Below are positions 36,341 to 47,100 of a stretch of 64,000 nt of DNA, in pieces (position 1 is the stretch's first letter; each line of letters opens with the position of its first letter). Origin of the DNA: Chitinophagales bacterium (lineage in GTDB: Bacteria; Bacteroidota; Bacteroidia; Chitinophagales; UBA2359); the NCBI GenBank assembly GCA_020636475.1, contig JACJXU010000003.1, forward strand, positions 124,001-188,000, in the 5' to 3' direction. The translations under genes were made by a program, and so were the position numbers. Below the pieces are notes generated by a model. The model searched no databases, was not told the DNA's origin, and saw nothing but the letters and a program-made list of their open reading frames with translations.

Positions 36341-37888
36341 TTAGTTAAAAGGATGGTCGTCATCAAAATCTTCTGCCTGAATATCAAAACCTTTGGGTAG
36401 TGATTTTAATTTGTTCATACTCGAAGATCTGGTAATATGCTCTGTTTCGGTAGTATTACCAAAATCGCTTCCTTGTTGTAAGTCGGCAAATTTGGCAAAT
36501 TGATTAATAAATTGCGTACGCACCGTACCAACGGCACCATTACGATGTTTGGAAATAATCACTTCGGCAATACCTTGCGTAGGATTTCCCTCTTCGTCCA
36601 CATCTAAGCCATAGTATTCGGGGCGATACAGAAAAAGCACCATATCCGCATCTTGCTCAATACTGCCACTTTCCCGCAAGTCGGAGAGTTGGGGTCGCTT
36701 GGAGCCGGAACGAGTTTCGGGCGCGCGACTCAACTGTGATAAGGCTATTACCGGAACTTCCAACTCTTTGGCAATGCTTTTTAAGGAGCGGGAAATATTG
36801 CTTACTTCCTGTTCGCGATTGCCGTTGCGTTTGTCGCCTGTACCGCTCATCAGCTGCAAATAATCAATCACAATCATTTCTATTTTGTGGTGCATTTTCA
36901 GGCGGCGGCATTTTGCCCGAAGTTCAAAAATGTTAATGGCAGGCGTATCGTCAATATAAATAGGAGCTTCGGTAAGTTTATCGGCTTTGCTGAGGAGCTG
37001 CTGCCATTCATAGGCTTCTAATTGTCCTTTTTTTATCTTTTCGGCAGGAATTTCAGCTTCGCTGGAAATGAGGCGGTTGGTGAGTTGCAAAGACGACATC
37101 TCTAAGGAAAACACCGCCACCGGTTTTTTAAATTCTACGGCAGCATTGCGCGCCAAAGAAAGCACAAAAGCAGTTTTTCCCATTGCGGGGCGCGCCGCTA
37201 CAATAATCAAGTCTGTTTTTTGCCAGCCCGAAGTAATACGGTCAAGTTCATAAAATCCCGAAGGAATACCCACCAGACCTTCTTTTTTGTCTTTAAGACT
37301 TTCTATTTGCTTTATGGCGGCATTTACCAAACTCGGCATATCTTGTACTTTGCGATTGAGGTTGTTGTCGGTTATGCCAAACAAACTTTGCTCCGTTTTG
37401 TCCAAAAGTTCAAAAACATCGGTGGTTTCGTCATAAGCCTCTTTGGTAATATCGGTAGCCGTAGAAATAAGTTCGCGCAGAATATATTTTTCGGCAACAA
37501 TGCGGGCGTAATGTTCCACATTTGCCGATGAACCTAAGCGATTGGTAAGTTGTATAAGATAATACGCGCCGCCAATTTCATCTAACTTGCCTATTTTGCG
37601 CAAATGCTCGGTTACTGTAAGAATATCTACCGGATTTGCCTTGGCGAAAAGTTCTTGAATGGAGCCATAAATGGTTTTATGCGCATCAACATAAAAACTT
37701 TCGGGTTTCAGCACTTCCACCACCACCGAAACAGCGTCTTTATCCAAAAGCATCGCGCCCAAAATCGCTTCTTCCAAGTCGCGGGCTTGTGGCTGCACTT
37801 TGTCGTAGAGCAGGGTATCGGTAGAAAGTCGGCTGTGTTTGCTGGGCAATATTTTTTTTAGAATATCTTTACCGGATTCTTCTATCAT
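36341..37888 (-). CDS. dnaB: Replicative DNA helicase
   Basis: 515 residues. DnaB is the ring helicase of the replication fork. The N-terminal domain begins near QARDLEEAILGAMLLDKDAV; the RecA-like domain has Walker A AARPAMGKTAF (about 233-243), Walker B-type MIVIDYLQLMSG, VPVIALSQLSRAPE, and SDLRESGSIEQDADMVLFLY. No intein is present. The AT-rich gap upstream carries DnaA-box-like sites. It is downstream of tsaD with a 339-base gap, so it probably has its own promoter. Confidence 0.98.
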   Translation of the reverse strand: MIEESGKDILKKILPSKHSRLSTDTLLYDKVQPQARDLEEAILGAMLLDKDAVSVVVEVLKPESFYVDAHKTIYGSIQELFAKANPVDILTVTEHLRKIGKLDEIGGAYYLIQLTNRLGSSANVEHYARIVAEKYILRELISTATDITKEAYDETTDVFELLDKTEQSLFGITDNNLNRKVQDMPSLVNAAIKQIESLKDKKEGLVGIPSGFYELDRITSGWQKTDLIIVAARPAMGKTAFVLSLARNAAVEFKKPVAVFSLEMSSLQLTNRLISSEAEIPAEKIKKGQLEAYEWQQLLSKADKLTEAPIYIDDTPAINIFELRAKCRRLKMHHKIEMIVIDYLQLMSGTGDKRNGNREQEVSNISRSLKSIAKELEVPVIALSQLSRAPETRSGSKRPQLSDLRESGSIEQDADMVLFLYRPEYYGLDVDEEGNPTQGIAEVIISKHRNGAVGTVRTQFINQFAKFADLQQGSDFGNTTETEHITRSSSMNKLKSLPKGFDIQAEDFDDDHPFN

Positions 37889-37905
37889 GGTAATGGTTTT
37901 GCTTT

Positions 37906-38219
37906 TGTGGATGCTTGGCTTTTGTGCTTGTAATTTGAGCGAAAGTAACTCAATTTCAAGTTTTTCTAAAATTAAGATTTAAACACGAGTAAACTATAAG
38001 ATTTGTAAAAAGTAGCGTTTTTTTACACAATTTTATCATAATAGTACACAAAATATTGTTTTTGTGGATAAAGTTAATAAAAATGTTTATTTCTTGTGGA
38101 CAATCGAAACAAGTATTTGTTTTTTATGTAAATAAATATTGGTAAAATTTTTAAATTATTATCTCAAAAATAGAAATATTGGGCTTAAAAGAAGTTGTGT
38201 AAAATTAGATTGTGGAAAA
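37906..38219. promoter_or_regulatory. AT-rich gap upstream of dnaB with DnaA-box-like sites
   Basis: The 339-base gap between dnaB and tsaD is strongly AT-rich. It holds TGTGGATAA at 38063-38071 (exact complement of the DnaA box TTATCCACA), TGTGGACAA at 38095-38103, TGTGGAAAA at 38211-38219 and a weaker TGTGGATGC at 37906-37914, all in the same orientation. It may be a replication origin or a DnaA-controlled dnaB promoter; sequence alone does not decide. Confidence 0.5.
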
Positions 38220-38227
38220 ATATTTTG

Positions 38228-39229
38228 TCAAAACTGCCATCTCGCCAAAGGACTTACATCAAACGCTGCGAAGTCGTTTTCCAAAAACTGAAAATAAGCC
38301 GTAATGGCAATCATCGCCGCATTGTCGGTGCAATATTGAAAAGCCGGAATGTACGTATTCCAGCCAAGTTCTGCGCCCGTTTGTGCTATGCTTTGCCGCA
38401 AACCACTATTGGCAGAAACGCCGCCGGCAATAGCAATTTCGCGTATGTTGTATTGTTCAGACGCTTTGATAAGTTGCTTCATCAGCATTTGTACAATAGT
38501 GTATTGAATAGAAGCGCAGAGGTCGGAAAGGTTTTTTTCTACGAAATCGGGAGCTTGTTTTTGCAAAAAGTATAAAACGGAAGTTTTTAGCCCGCTAAAA
38601 CTAAAATTTAGTTCACCCACCGAACTTTGGGCAAAAGTGAAAGCCTGTGCATTGCCTTGCTGCGCCAGTTTATCCAACAAAGGTCCGCCCGGATAAGCTA
38701 AACCCAACATTTTGGCGGTTTTGTCGAAAGCCTCTCCCGCAGCATCATCTACTGTAGTGCCGATGATTTCCATGTCCAAATAATTTTTTACCAAAACCAA
38801 CTGTGTATGCCCGCCCGAAACGGTAAGACAGATGAAAGGAAAAGCAGGCTTGGGTTCGTCGATAAAATGTGCCAAAATATGCGCTACCATATGATGGGTG
38901 GCAATAATGGGTTTTTCCAATGCCATAGCAAAAGATTTGGCAAAAGAAGCGCCCACCAAAAGCGAACCGATTAAACCCGGACCGCGTGTAAATGCTACCG
39001 CCGACAACTTTTCGGGTGTGATGCCGGCGCGTTTGAAAGCGGCATCTACTACGGGAACAATGTTTTCTTGGTGCGCCCGCGAAGCCAATTCGGGTACTAC
39101 GCCGCCCCATTCTTCGTGTATTTTTTGCGAAGCTGTAATATTGGAAAGGATTTTTCCGTTGTAACAGATAGCGGCAGAAGTGTCGTCACACGAAGATTCG
39201 ATGCCTAAAATGTAAATATCTTTTGACAA
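38228..39229 (-). CDS. tsaD: tRNA N6-threonylcarbamoyladenosine synthase subunit TsaD
   Basis: 333 residues, complete. TsaD transfers threonylcarbamoyl to A37 of ANN-decoding tRNAs. Visible: ILGIESSCDDTSAA, the metal site ATHHMVAHILAHF, LTVSGGHTQLVLV, DDAAGEAFDKTAKMLGL, YPGG, IAGGVSANSGLRQ and the closing CTDNAAMIAIT. Divergent from tamB across 156 bases, an arrangement repeated in Bacteroidota. Confidence 0.97.
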   Translation of the reverse strand: MSKDIYILGIESSCDDTSAAICYNGKILSNITASQKIHEEWGGVVPELASRAHQENIVPVVDAAFKRAGITPEKLSAVAFTRGPGLIGSLLVGASFAKSFAMALEKPIIATHHMVAHILAHFIDEPKPAFPFICLTVSGGHTQLVLVKNYLDMEIIGTTVDDAAGEAFDKTAKMLGLAYPGGPLLDKLAQQGNAQAFTFAQSSVGELNFSFSGLKTSVLYFLQKQAPDFVEKNLSDLCASIQYTIVQMLMKQLIKASEQYNIREIAIAGGVSANSGLRQSIAQTGAELGWNTYIPAFQYCTDNAAMIAITAYFQFLENDFAAFDVSPLARWQF

Positions 39230-39359
39230 TTTTTTATTGTTTTAAAATTAAGGCGCAAAATTTGCAGTAATTTTGCCCAAGGTGAAAATTCACTACCAAG
39301 TAACGATTGTGCTATATCGTTAAAAATAAGGACTATTTATTTTGTAGTTCAAAAATACC

Positions 39360-39367
39360 TAATTTTG
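39360..39367 (+). promoter_or_regulatory. Candidate -7 box of tamB
   Basis: TAATTTTG lies 18 bases before the TTG start of tamB; consistent with a short leader. Confidence 0.45.
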
Positions 39368-39385
39368 TTAAATAAAAATAGCTGA

Positions 39386-42300
39386 TTGAAAATACGCTAC
39401 ATTCTCGGAATAGTTTTTATGTTGTTGGTGCTTTTGTTGCTAACGGCAGGCTATTTTATTGCCAATTCATCGGCAACGCAAACGTGGCTCACACATGAAA
39501 CGCTCAATTATTTAGCTAAAAAACTCGAAACCGAAGTAAAAATTGATTCAGTAAAGATAGAATTTTGGGATAAAATAAACTTGCACAACATTTATATTGC
39601 CGACCAGCAAAAAGACACCTTGTTGTATGCCCAAAATCTTAAAGCGAATATTGACCTGTGGCAACTGCTTTCGGGGGCTATATTGATTGAAGAAGTGGAC
39701 TTGAACACGGCAAAGCTAAATTTGAAAGTGCTACCGGATTCTACTTGGAATTTTCAATTTATTATTAATAAGTTGTCATCTCCCGAAAAAACAAGTCCTC
39801 AAACCAACACTACGCCTTTGCAGTTGGCAGTAGAAGTGCTAAATATTCGCAACGCGTATGTACAATATGCGCACATACCCAACCAACAAACCATCGAAAC
39901 GTATGTGCCGTCGTTGCATATTGTTTCCGACAAAATAGACCTCAGTCAGCAATATGTGCGTATAAATAACATAGAACTTGAGAAGCCGCTTATTGCTTTT
40001 AGCGACTTGAGTACCGCCGACACGGCTACGCGTGAACGCAGTTTTCAATCTTTTTTACCTTGGCAAATTTGTGTGGACAGTTTGGCTGTTTTTGATGCTG
40101 CATTTCGCTATGATAAAGGAACTTTTTCTGATGTGCAGAAAATGCCGAACATAGATTTTAAGCATTTAAATTTTGACACACTGTCCTTGCGGCTAACGGA
40201 TTTGGAAGTTTCGCCACACGTAATTTTGGGCGATATTCAGAACGTACAATTTCGCGAAAAAAACAGCGACTTTGAATTGTTGCACTTGCAAACAAACCTG
40301 TATATTGATTTCAACAAAATTGCCTTTGACTCCCTTCGTTTACAAACACCTCATAGTAGTATCGGCAATTCTATTTCATTGACGTACCGCAGTTTTAATG
40401 ATTTTTCAAACCTATTATCCAAAGTAAAAATAAATGCTGTTTTGGAAAAAGCGAGTGTAGATGTGGCTGATGTATTGAAATTTATACCTGCACCGAATAA
40501 AACTTTGGTAGAAAACTTGGAGCGGCTAAAAAAACTGCAAATAAGTGGCAATATTAGTGGAAATATGCAACGGCTTACGGGCAGAGACTTGGATATTCAA
40601 ATTGGCAATCAAACCCACTTTGTGGGAAATATTCGCGCCAGCGGCTTAGACGATGCTGCTACGGCATTTATAGATTTGAAAGTAGAGCAGGCACATACCA
40701 ATATTGTTGAAGTGAAACGCCTTTTGCCCAAAGGAATTAACCTGCCTTCCAATCTTGACCAGTTGGGGAATATTGCTTTTCAAGGTTATTTTACCGGATT
40801 CCCGAAAGATTTTGTAGCGCAGGGAAATATTCAGACGGATTTGGGAAATATTACCTCCGATATTAATGTGAAATTGAAAAAAATAGCATCGTATTCGGGC
40901 AACTTAGAGGTAAAAGATTTTCAGCTTGGCAAGTGGCTCAATAATGAAAACATAGGCAAAGCCAGTTTTGAAATGTCGCTGGAAGGGCAGGGCTTGAAAC
41001 GCACCGATATTTTAATTAATGCCAAAGGAAAAATAACCGAACTGTCGTTTAATAATTATTCGTATCGCAATATTGCCGTAAACGGAAAATTCGACCGCTA
41101 CTTTTTTTCTGGAGATTTGGCAGTAAGCGACGAAAACTTAGCCCTCAACTTTGATGGAACAATAGATTTTAACGAGGTACAGCCCCGCTTTGTATTTGAC
41201 GCAGCAGTAAGTAAGGCAAAACTACAACAACTGAAACTAAGCGACAAAGCCATTAACATAGCTTTGCTGGCAAAATTAGATGTACGCGGGCTGGATATTG
41301 ACGAAATTGTAGGTTCGGTAGAACTCGACAGTATTCATTTAGAAACTCCCAAACGAAAATTTCAACTTAAGGACATGCGTTTTTCGGCAGCAAAATCAGA
41401 CGAACAGCGTGTTTTGGATATAAGTTCGGGCATTGCCGACATCAATATTAGCGGAAACTATCAGTTCAAAGTATTGCCGCAGGTATTCAAACAATTTATA
41501 AATACCTATATCCCGCAAGAAAAAATTATCGCACAATCGTTTGCCAATTCTCTAAGTGAACAAAACTTTGAGATAAATGCTACCATTAAAAATATAGAAC
41601 CCTTGGTAGAAATTTTTGCCCCAAAATTGGACAAACTCCAAAAACTCGACCGTTCCGAACTGCAAGCCAGTTTTGATAGCAAAAGAAACAGCATTGATTT
41701 GAATGTGAAAATTCCTTTTGTAAACTACGATAATTTTGTAGCCAATAAGATAAGCATAGAGGCACACACCGAAAATAGCGTTATCTACTTCAACTCGCAA
41801 GCCAAAAAATTGGGAAAAAAAGACGCTTTTCAAGTACAAGAATTTTTTTTCACCGGAAACATTGTACGCGATACCCTCAAATTTAATTTGATGAGCAACT
41901 TAGATAGTTTGGGAAATACTTTTGCTACGCAAGGAAATCTTTATCAGCGCGCCGATACTATTTTGTCGGAGATACAAAACTTTGTGCTTTTTTGGCGCGG
42001 CGAAAAATGGCAATCTACGCCCATAAACATTGCGTACTGGCGCGAGAAAAATATTATCGTTCAAAACTTTTCGCTGAGTAATGGCGCGCAAAAAATTAGT
42101 TTAGATAGTTATCCCGACCCGGAAAATAAGCAAAAAAACACTTCCGAACTAAATCTCGAAGCGATTGACTTAGCTGAGATTGGCAAAATGTTGCAGCAGC
42201 ACAAATTAGGGCTTTCGGGCATTGCCAACGGAAAAATAACGATAAATGATGTATTTAACGAACCTTTGTTTAGCGGAACGTTAAATATTGCAGATTTTGG

Positions 42301-44128
42301 TTTGTTGCGACAATATTTTGGTATGGTGAACATAAAAGCCCTAAAAGAACCGCAAGGCAATTTTTTAAATCTTGAAGCAGATGTAAATGGTCCGGCATAT
42401 ACGCTTACTGCCAATGGAAATTATGATTTGGGCAAAACCGCCGCCCAAAATGGCGAAGCCTTAGATGTAAAAGCAACGATTCACGCCTTCGATTTGCGCT
42501 TTTTTGAATCTATTTTAGGCGAAAATATTGCCAATACGCAAGGTAGCCTGCAAGGTACGCTTGCAGTAACCGGCAATTTTAGCAAGCCCATTCTCAACGG
42601 CTCCGCTTATACTTTAGATGCGCAAACTACTATCAGTTATTTGCAAGTTCCTATAAAAGTCGCCAATCAGTTTATCGAAATTGAGGACAATACAGTTCTT
42701 TTTGAAGACCTGTCTTTGTTTGAAGGAGAAAATACCGCAACGCTCAACGGCTCTTTGTACTTAAATGACTTTCGGGATTTGAGTACGGAAATAATTGTTC
42801 AGTCCGAAAAATTTACTTTTCTCAATACCGGGCCCAACGACAACGAACTATTTTATGGAACAGCCGTAGCCAACGGATATGTCGTTATTGATGGTCATTT
42901 CAACGATTTGTACATGTACATCAATGCAACTTCGCAGCAGGGAACTTTTGTGCGCTTGCCCATTACAGGCGAAACTACGGTAAGTCAGTACAAGTATTTT
43001 ACCTTTGTAAATATTCCCGAAGATAAACTTAAAGAAGATGAAGCGAGCGAAAACAACAATTCTCGCTTGCGCATAGAAATGCTCCTTAATTCCACCCCCG
43101 ATGCGCGTTTGGAAATAATTCTTAACCCCGTTTCCGATGAGAAAATTGTGAGCAGAGGAGTCGGAAGTATCACGCTCAACTATGACTCGCGCGGCGATTT
43201 TCAAATTTATGGCGACTACAATATTAGCAGCGGAGCCTATTATTTCAATTACGAAAATATTGTCAAAAAAGAGTTTAATATTTTGCCCAACAGTAGCATT
43301 ACATTTTTGGGCGATCCCTACAAAGCTTTGCTCAATGTAACCGCCCAGTACGAAGCCGATAATATTTCGGCAAAAGATATTATGCAAGAAGACCTAACGG
43401 GAGATAATTCGCAAATGTACGACCGTGTTCCCGTTTTACTAAATCTTTATATTGATGGTGTGTTGGAAGCTCCCGAGTTGAGTTTTGCACTTTTGGTAAA
43501 CGATGCCAAAGCTACGAGCCTCAATCCCGATGCACGGCGAAATTTGGACGACCGCTTTAAAGAAATAAATAGTGGTTTGGACGACAGCCAACTCAATCGG
43601 CAAGTTTTTGCTATTTTGGTGTTTAAAAAGTTTTTTCCCGAAAATGTTTTCGATGCGGCTATTGGCTCTACGCCCATTACTTCTTCTATTTCCGATTTCC
43701 TTTCCGACCAACTCAATACACTCATCAAACAAGCCTGGGGTTCTTTTATTCCCAACAGCGACATAAGTTTCAACTGGGACGCTTACGATACCCAAGCCAA
43801 TAATTATGAACTAAAATATACCCAATACATTCTCGACGGCCGTGTGGTGATAGACGTTACGGGGCAGGCAGATATTAATAATTCTTCTACATCTTCTGCC
43901 AACGGTGCTATTTTTGCCGGAGACTTTGTTATTCAATACAATATTACCTCCGATGGTCTGTATCGTTTAAAACTATACAGCAAAACCGATGAGGACATTC
44001 TCAATGGTCGCTACAATCGTTGGGGAATGAGTGTTTCTGTCAGCGAAGAATTTGATGATTTTGACGACTTAAAACAGCGACTACGCAACAGATTTGGGCG
44101 GAAAAAATCGAAGGGAGTTGTTGAATAA
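39386..44128 (+). CDS. tamB: TamB-like translocation and assembly module protein
   Basis: 1580 residues. A single N-terminal helix (ILGIVFMLLVLLLLTAGYFI) anchors a very long, repetitive beta-rich periplasmic region, the AsmA/TamB bridge for lipid or protein transport between membranes. The C-terminal DUF490 region (about 1150-1550) has GSITLNYDSRGDFQIYGDY, the polar segment GAYYFNYENIVKKEFNI and SDQLNTLIKQAWGSFIPN. The start is TTG; the next in-frame ATG (39419 region) lies inside the helix. It ends with a basic tail. Followed after 50 bases by a large secreted gene on the same strand. TamA/TamL is not adjacent. Confidence 0.9.
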   Translation: MKIRYILGIVFMLLVLLLLTAGYFIANSSATQTWLTHETLNYLAKKLETEVKIDSVKIEFWDKINLHNIYIADQQKDTLLYAQNLKANIDLWQLLSGAILIEEVDLNTAKLNLKVLPDSTWNFQFIINKLSSPEKTSPQTNTTPLQLAVEVLNIRNAYVQYAHIPNQQTIETYVPSLHIVSDKIDLSQQYVRINNIELEKPLIAFSDLSTADTATRERSFQSFLPWQICVDSLAVFDAAFRYDKGTFSDVQKMPNIDFKHLNFDTLSLRLTDLEVSPHVILGDIQNVQFREKNSDFELLHLQTNLYIDFNKIAFDSLRLQTPHSSIGNSISLTYRSFNDFSNLLSKVKINAVLEKASVDVADVLKFIPAPNKTLVENLERLKKLQISGNISGNMQRLTGRDLDIQIGNQTHFVGNIRASGLDDAATAFIDLKVEQAHTNIVEVKRLLPKGINLPSNLDQLGNIAFQGYFTGFPKDFVAQGNIQTDLGNITSDINVKLKKIASYSGNLEVKDFQLGKWLNNENIGKASFEMSLEGQGLKRTDILINAKGKITELSFNNYSYRNIAVNGKFDRYFFSGDLAVSDENLALNFDGTIDFNEVQPRFVFDAAVSKAKLQQLKLSDKAINIALLAKLDVRGLDIDEIVGSVELDSIHLETPKRKFQLKDMRFSAAKSDEQRVLDISSGIADINISGNYQFKVLPQVFKQFINTYIPQEKIIAQSFANSLSEQNFEINATIKNIEPLVEIFAPKLDKLQKLDRSELQASFDSKRNSIDLNVKIPFVNYDNFVANKISIEAHTENSVIYFNSQAKKLGKKDAFQVQEFFFTGNIVRDTLKFNLMSNLDSLGNTFATQGNLYQRADTILSEIQNFVLFWRGEKWQSTPINIAYWREKNIIVQNFSLSNGAQKISLDSYPDPENKQKNTSELNLEAIDLAEIGKMLQQHKLGLSGIANGKITINDVFNEPLFSGTLNIADFGLLRQYFGMVNIKALKEPQGNFLNLEADVNGPAYTLTANGNYDLGKTAAQNGEALDVKATIHAFDLRFFESILGENIANTQGSLQGTLAVTGNFSKPILNGSAYTLDAQTTISYLQVPIKVANQFIEIEDNTVLFEDLSLFEGENTATLNGSLYLNDFRDLSTEIIVQSEKFTFLNTGPNDNELFYGTAVANGYVVIDGHFNDLYMYINATSQQGTFVRLPITGETTVSQYKYFTFVNIPEDKLKEDEASENNNSRLRIEMLLNSTPDARLEIILNPVSDEKIVSRGVGSITLNYDSRGDFQIYGDYNISSGAYYFNYENIVKKEFNILPNSSITFLGDPYKALLNVTAQYEADNISAKDIMQEDLTGDNSQMYDRVPVLLNLYIDGVLEAPELSFALLVNDAKATSLNPDARRNLDDRFKEINSGLDDSQLNRQVFAILVFKKFFPENVFDAAIGSTPITSSISDFLSDQLNTLIKQAWGSFIPNSDISFNWDAYDTQANNYELKYTQYILDGRVVIDVTGQADINNSSTSSANGAIFAGDFVIQYNITSDGLYRLKLYSKTDEDILNGRYNRWGMSVSVSEEFDDFDDLKQRLRNRFGRKKSKGVVE

Positions 44129-44178
44129 ATGCTATATTGATAGCAATTTTTTCTGCTGAAAGTTTTAGATAATACATT

Positions 44179-47100
44179 TTGCAAAGGTTTTTCTTCGTGT
44201 TTATGGCATTTATACTTAGCTACGGGCAAGTGGCTGCGCAAAATTTATCTAATTTGCGATACAAAAAACTCTACCTCACTTCTGCCGATACGGTTTATCA
44301 GTTCGATACATTGTCCGTAGTACCACAATCTTTTTTGGCAAGTTTTCATGAAAAGCCGCTCAGCCCCGACGACTATCTGCTAAACGAAAAATCGGCAACT
44401 ATTCGCATCAACAATCCTTTTTATATTGGCGATACGCTAACATTTACCTACAGAGTATTCCCGTTTTATTGGGAAAAAAAACACTACCACAAACCTCTCA
44501 GCGAAAACCAAAGCTACGCTTTTCAGCCCTTTACCGAAATTCAGCCTCTTGCGCCAGCCGATACTTTATCGCTTTTCAACCAAAAAGGAATTATTGCCAA
44601 TGGAAGTATCAGCAGAGGCATTACTACCGGAAATTTGCAGGATTTGGCGGTACAATCCAACTTAGAACTCCAACTTTTGGGCAATATTGGGCAAGGAATT
44701 GAAGTAGCTGCCCTTATTTCCGATACCAATATTCCGTTTCAGACGGACGGCACTACACAACAATTACAAGAATTTGACCGAGTTTTTATCAAAGTATCAA
44801 AAGACGCTCACAGCCTTGTTGCCGGAGATTATGTCCTTTCCGACAACGGAAGTTATTTTTTGAAATATCAAAAAAAAATTCAGGGCTTAGGCTATCAATT
44901 CAAGCAACACTACGCCAACAACGACACCATTTTAGCGCAAGCAAATTTTGCCGTTTCGCGCGGAAAATATGCCCGCAACACTTTTGTAGGACAAGAGTCG
45001 GTGCAAGGACCCTATAAGTTGAACGGTAATAACTATGAAAATTTTATCGTCATTTTGTCCGGCTCCGAGCGCGTGTACATAGATGGCGAACTTTTACAGC
45101 GCGGGGCATTAGAAGATTATACCATCGACTACAATTTGGCGGAAGTTACTTTTACCGGCAATCAGCTTATTACCAAAGATAAACGCATTGTAGTAGAATT
45201 TGAGTACATAGAACGCAGCTACCAACGCTATTTGTGGCAGGCAAATGTGGCTTTTTCTAATGCAAAATGGCAACTAAAAACACAATTTTTGCAAGAAAGC
45301 GATGCCAAATTTCAGCAGTTAAATGCACAATTAAGCGAAGCAGATATACTTCGTTTGGAAAACGCAGGCGATAGCTTACAACTCACCGCCACAGACGCTG
45401 CAACTCCTGCAGCCTATGAACTCGGTGGCGTTTTTTATGTACAAAAAGATACTTTGTATCAAAACAATACTTACCAAATTTATCAGTACAGCCAAAATAC
45501 CGAAATTCAACTCTACCAAGTGCGTTTTTCGCCCGTAGGCGAAGGAAACGGATATTACCGAATAGCGAGCATTCCTGCCAACGGCATTGTTTACGAGTGG
45601 TCGCCGCCCGACAGTTTGGGCAATTTAACCGGAAACTACGAAGCTGTGCAATACTTGCAAGCACCCATACGCCAAACTTACGCCCAAATACAAACTGCAT
45701 TTCAATACCACAAAAACGCTTTTATACAAGCGGAGGCGTATCTTTCGCAGTACGATGCCAATACATTTTCCCAAAAAGACGACCAAGACAATCAAGGAAC
45801 AGCACTAAAACTCAATTGGGAGCATACTTTTTTACCTTTTGGCGAAAAAAAAATATCCCTGAAACCATTTGCACAATATATGCAGGTCGGTAAAAATGTG
45901 CGTACGATTATTCCTTTTGTGCCGATAGAATTTTATAGAAACTGGAATGTAAACGAACAAATTTTGCCTCAAAACGAAGCGTGGCAATGGTGGCAAAGTG
46001 GCTTTGAAACAAAAAATGCACAACACTACACTTGGAAAATACTATATCAAGGTTTGCAGCAAAAACAAAACGATTTTTTGGCACATAAGTATGCAATAGA
46101 AGGCAAACAATATGCGAAAAATTTCACCTTTGAAACCAAAATAAACCAACTTTTTACCGAAGGTATAGCGCAAAAAACAACCTATTTTTTTCCACAAATG
46201 CGCTTGGACTATCAGGCAAAGTCGGTGGCAAAATACCAAGCAGGCGTGGCAGCGCAAATGGAGCGCAACAACTGGCGCAATACTGCTGCGGCAAACGATT
46301 CACTTTTGGTGGCGAATAGTTTTTATTACCAGCAATGGTCGGCGTATGTAGGGCAAAACACCCAAAAATTTCCTTGGAAAATGACGTATTTGCAGCGTTA
46401 CGATTTTGAGGCGATGCAAAATAATTGGCAAAAAAGCCAGTATGCACAACAACTGTCGCTCAATGCTTCTTTGAATAGTGAGAAGCAGCAGTTTCAGCTA
46501 AAAATAGATGCCCGCCGTCTCACATTTTTGCTGCGCGATAGCATTGCCCAAAATACTTTATTGGGTGAAATGGCGTACCAGCGCAACTTTTTTCAGCAAT
46601 TTTTAAACCTAAACGCGCGCTACGCGCTGGGTGCGGGACAACAGCAAAAGTTAGAGGAAATATATTTTCAGGTTCCTGCGGGACAAGGCACGCACATTTT
46701 GTTGCCAACGGGCGAGTACATTCTCGCCAACGCCACCGTTGCCGATACCGCCAACTACCGCCAGCAGTGGTTGCCTACGGGCGTTTTTGAAGCAGTTCGG
46801 CAACTCAAGTGGTCGCATTTGGTGCAGCTTGATTTTAAAAAAATAGCTTCCGATGCTTCTTTTTGGAAAAAATGGTTCGCAGAAAGTGAAATGGACCGAA
46901 GTGTAAATAGAAAATACGACCAGAATTTTGCCCAAAACTTCAACCCTTTTGGCAAGAAAAACGATGCCTTGGGCGAGCAACTGCAAATACAACATCATTT
47001 GCTGTTTACAGCTTCGTCGCGCCTAAAAACACAACTGTATTATCGGCAGACAAGGCGGCAAAACACTTTGCTTTCGGGCTACGATATTTATACCAATAAG

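Noticed and set aside
45383..45700. Minus-strand ORFs within the 1151-residue gene and other long genes
   Set aside because: They are antisense shadows with no signal peptide, motif or codon pattern of their own.
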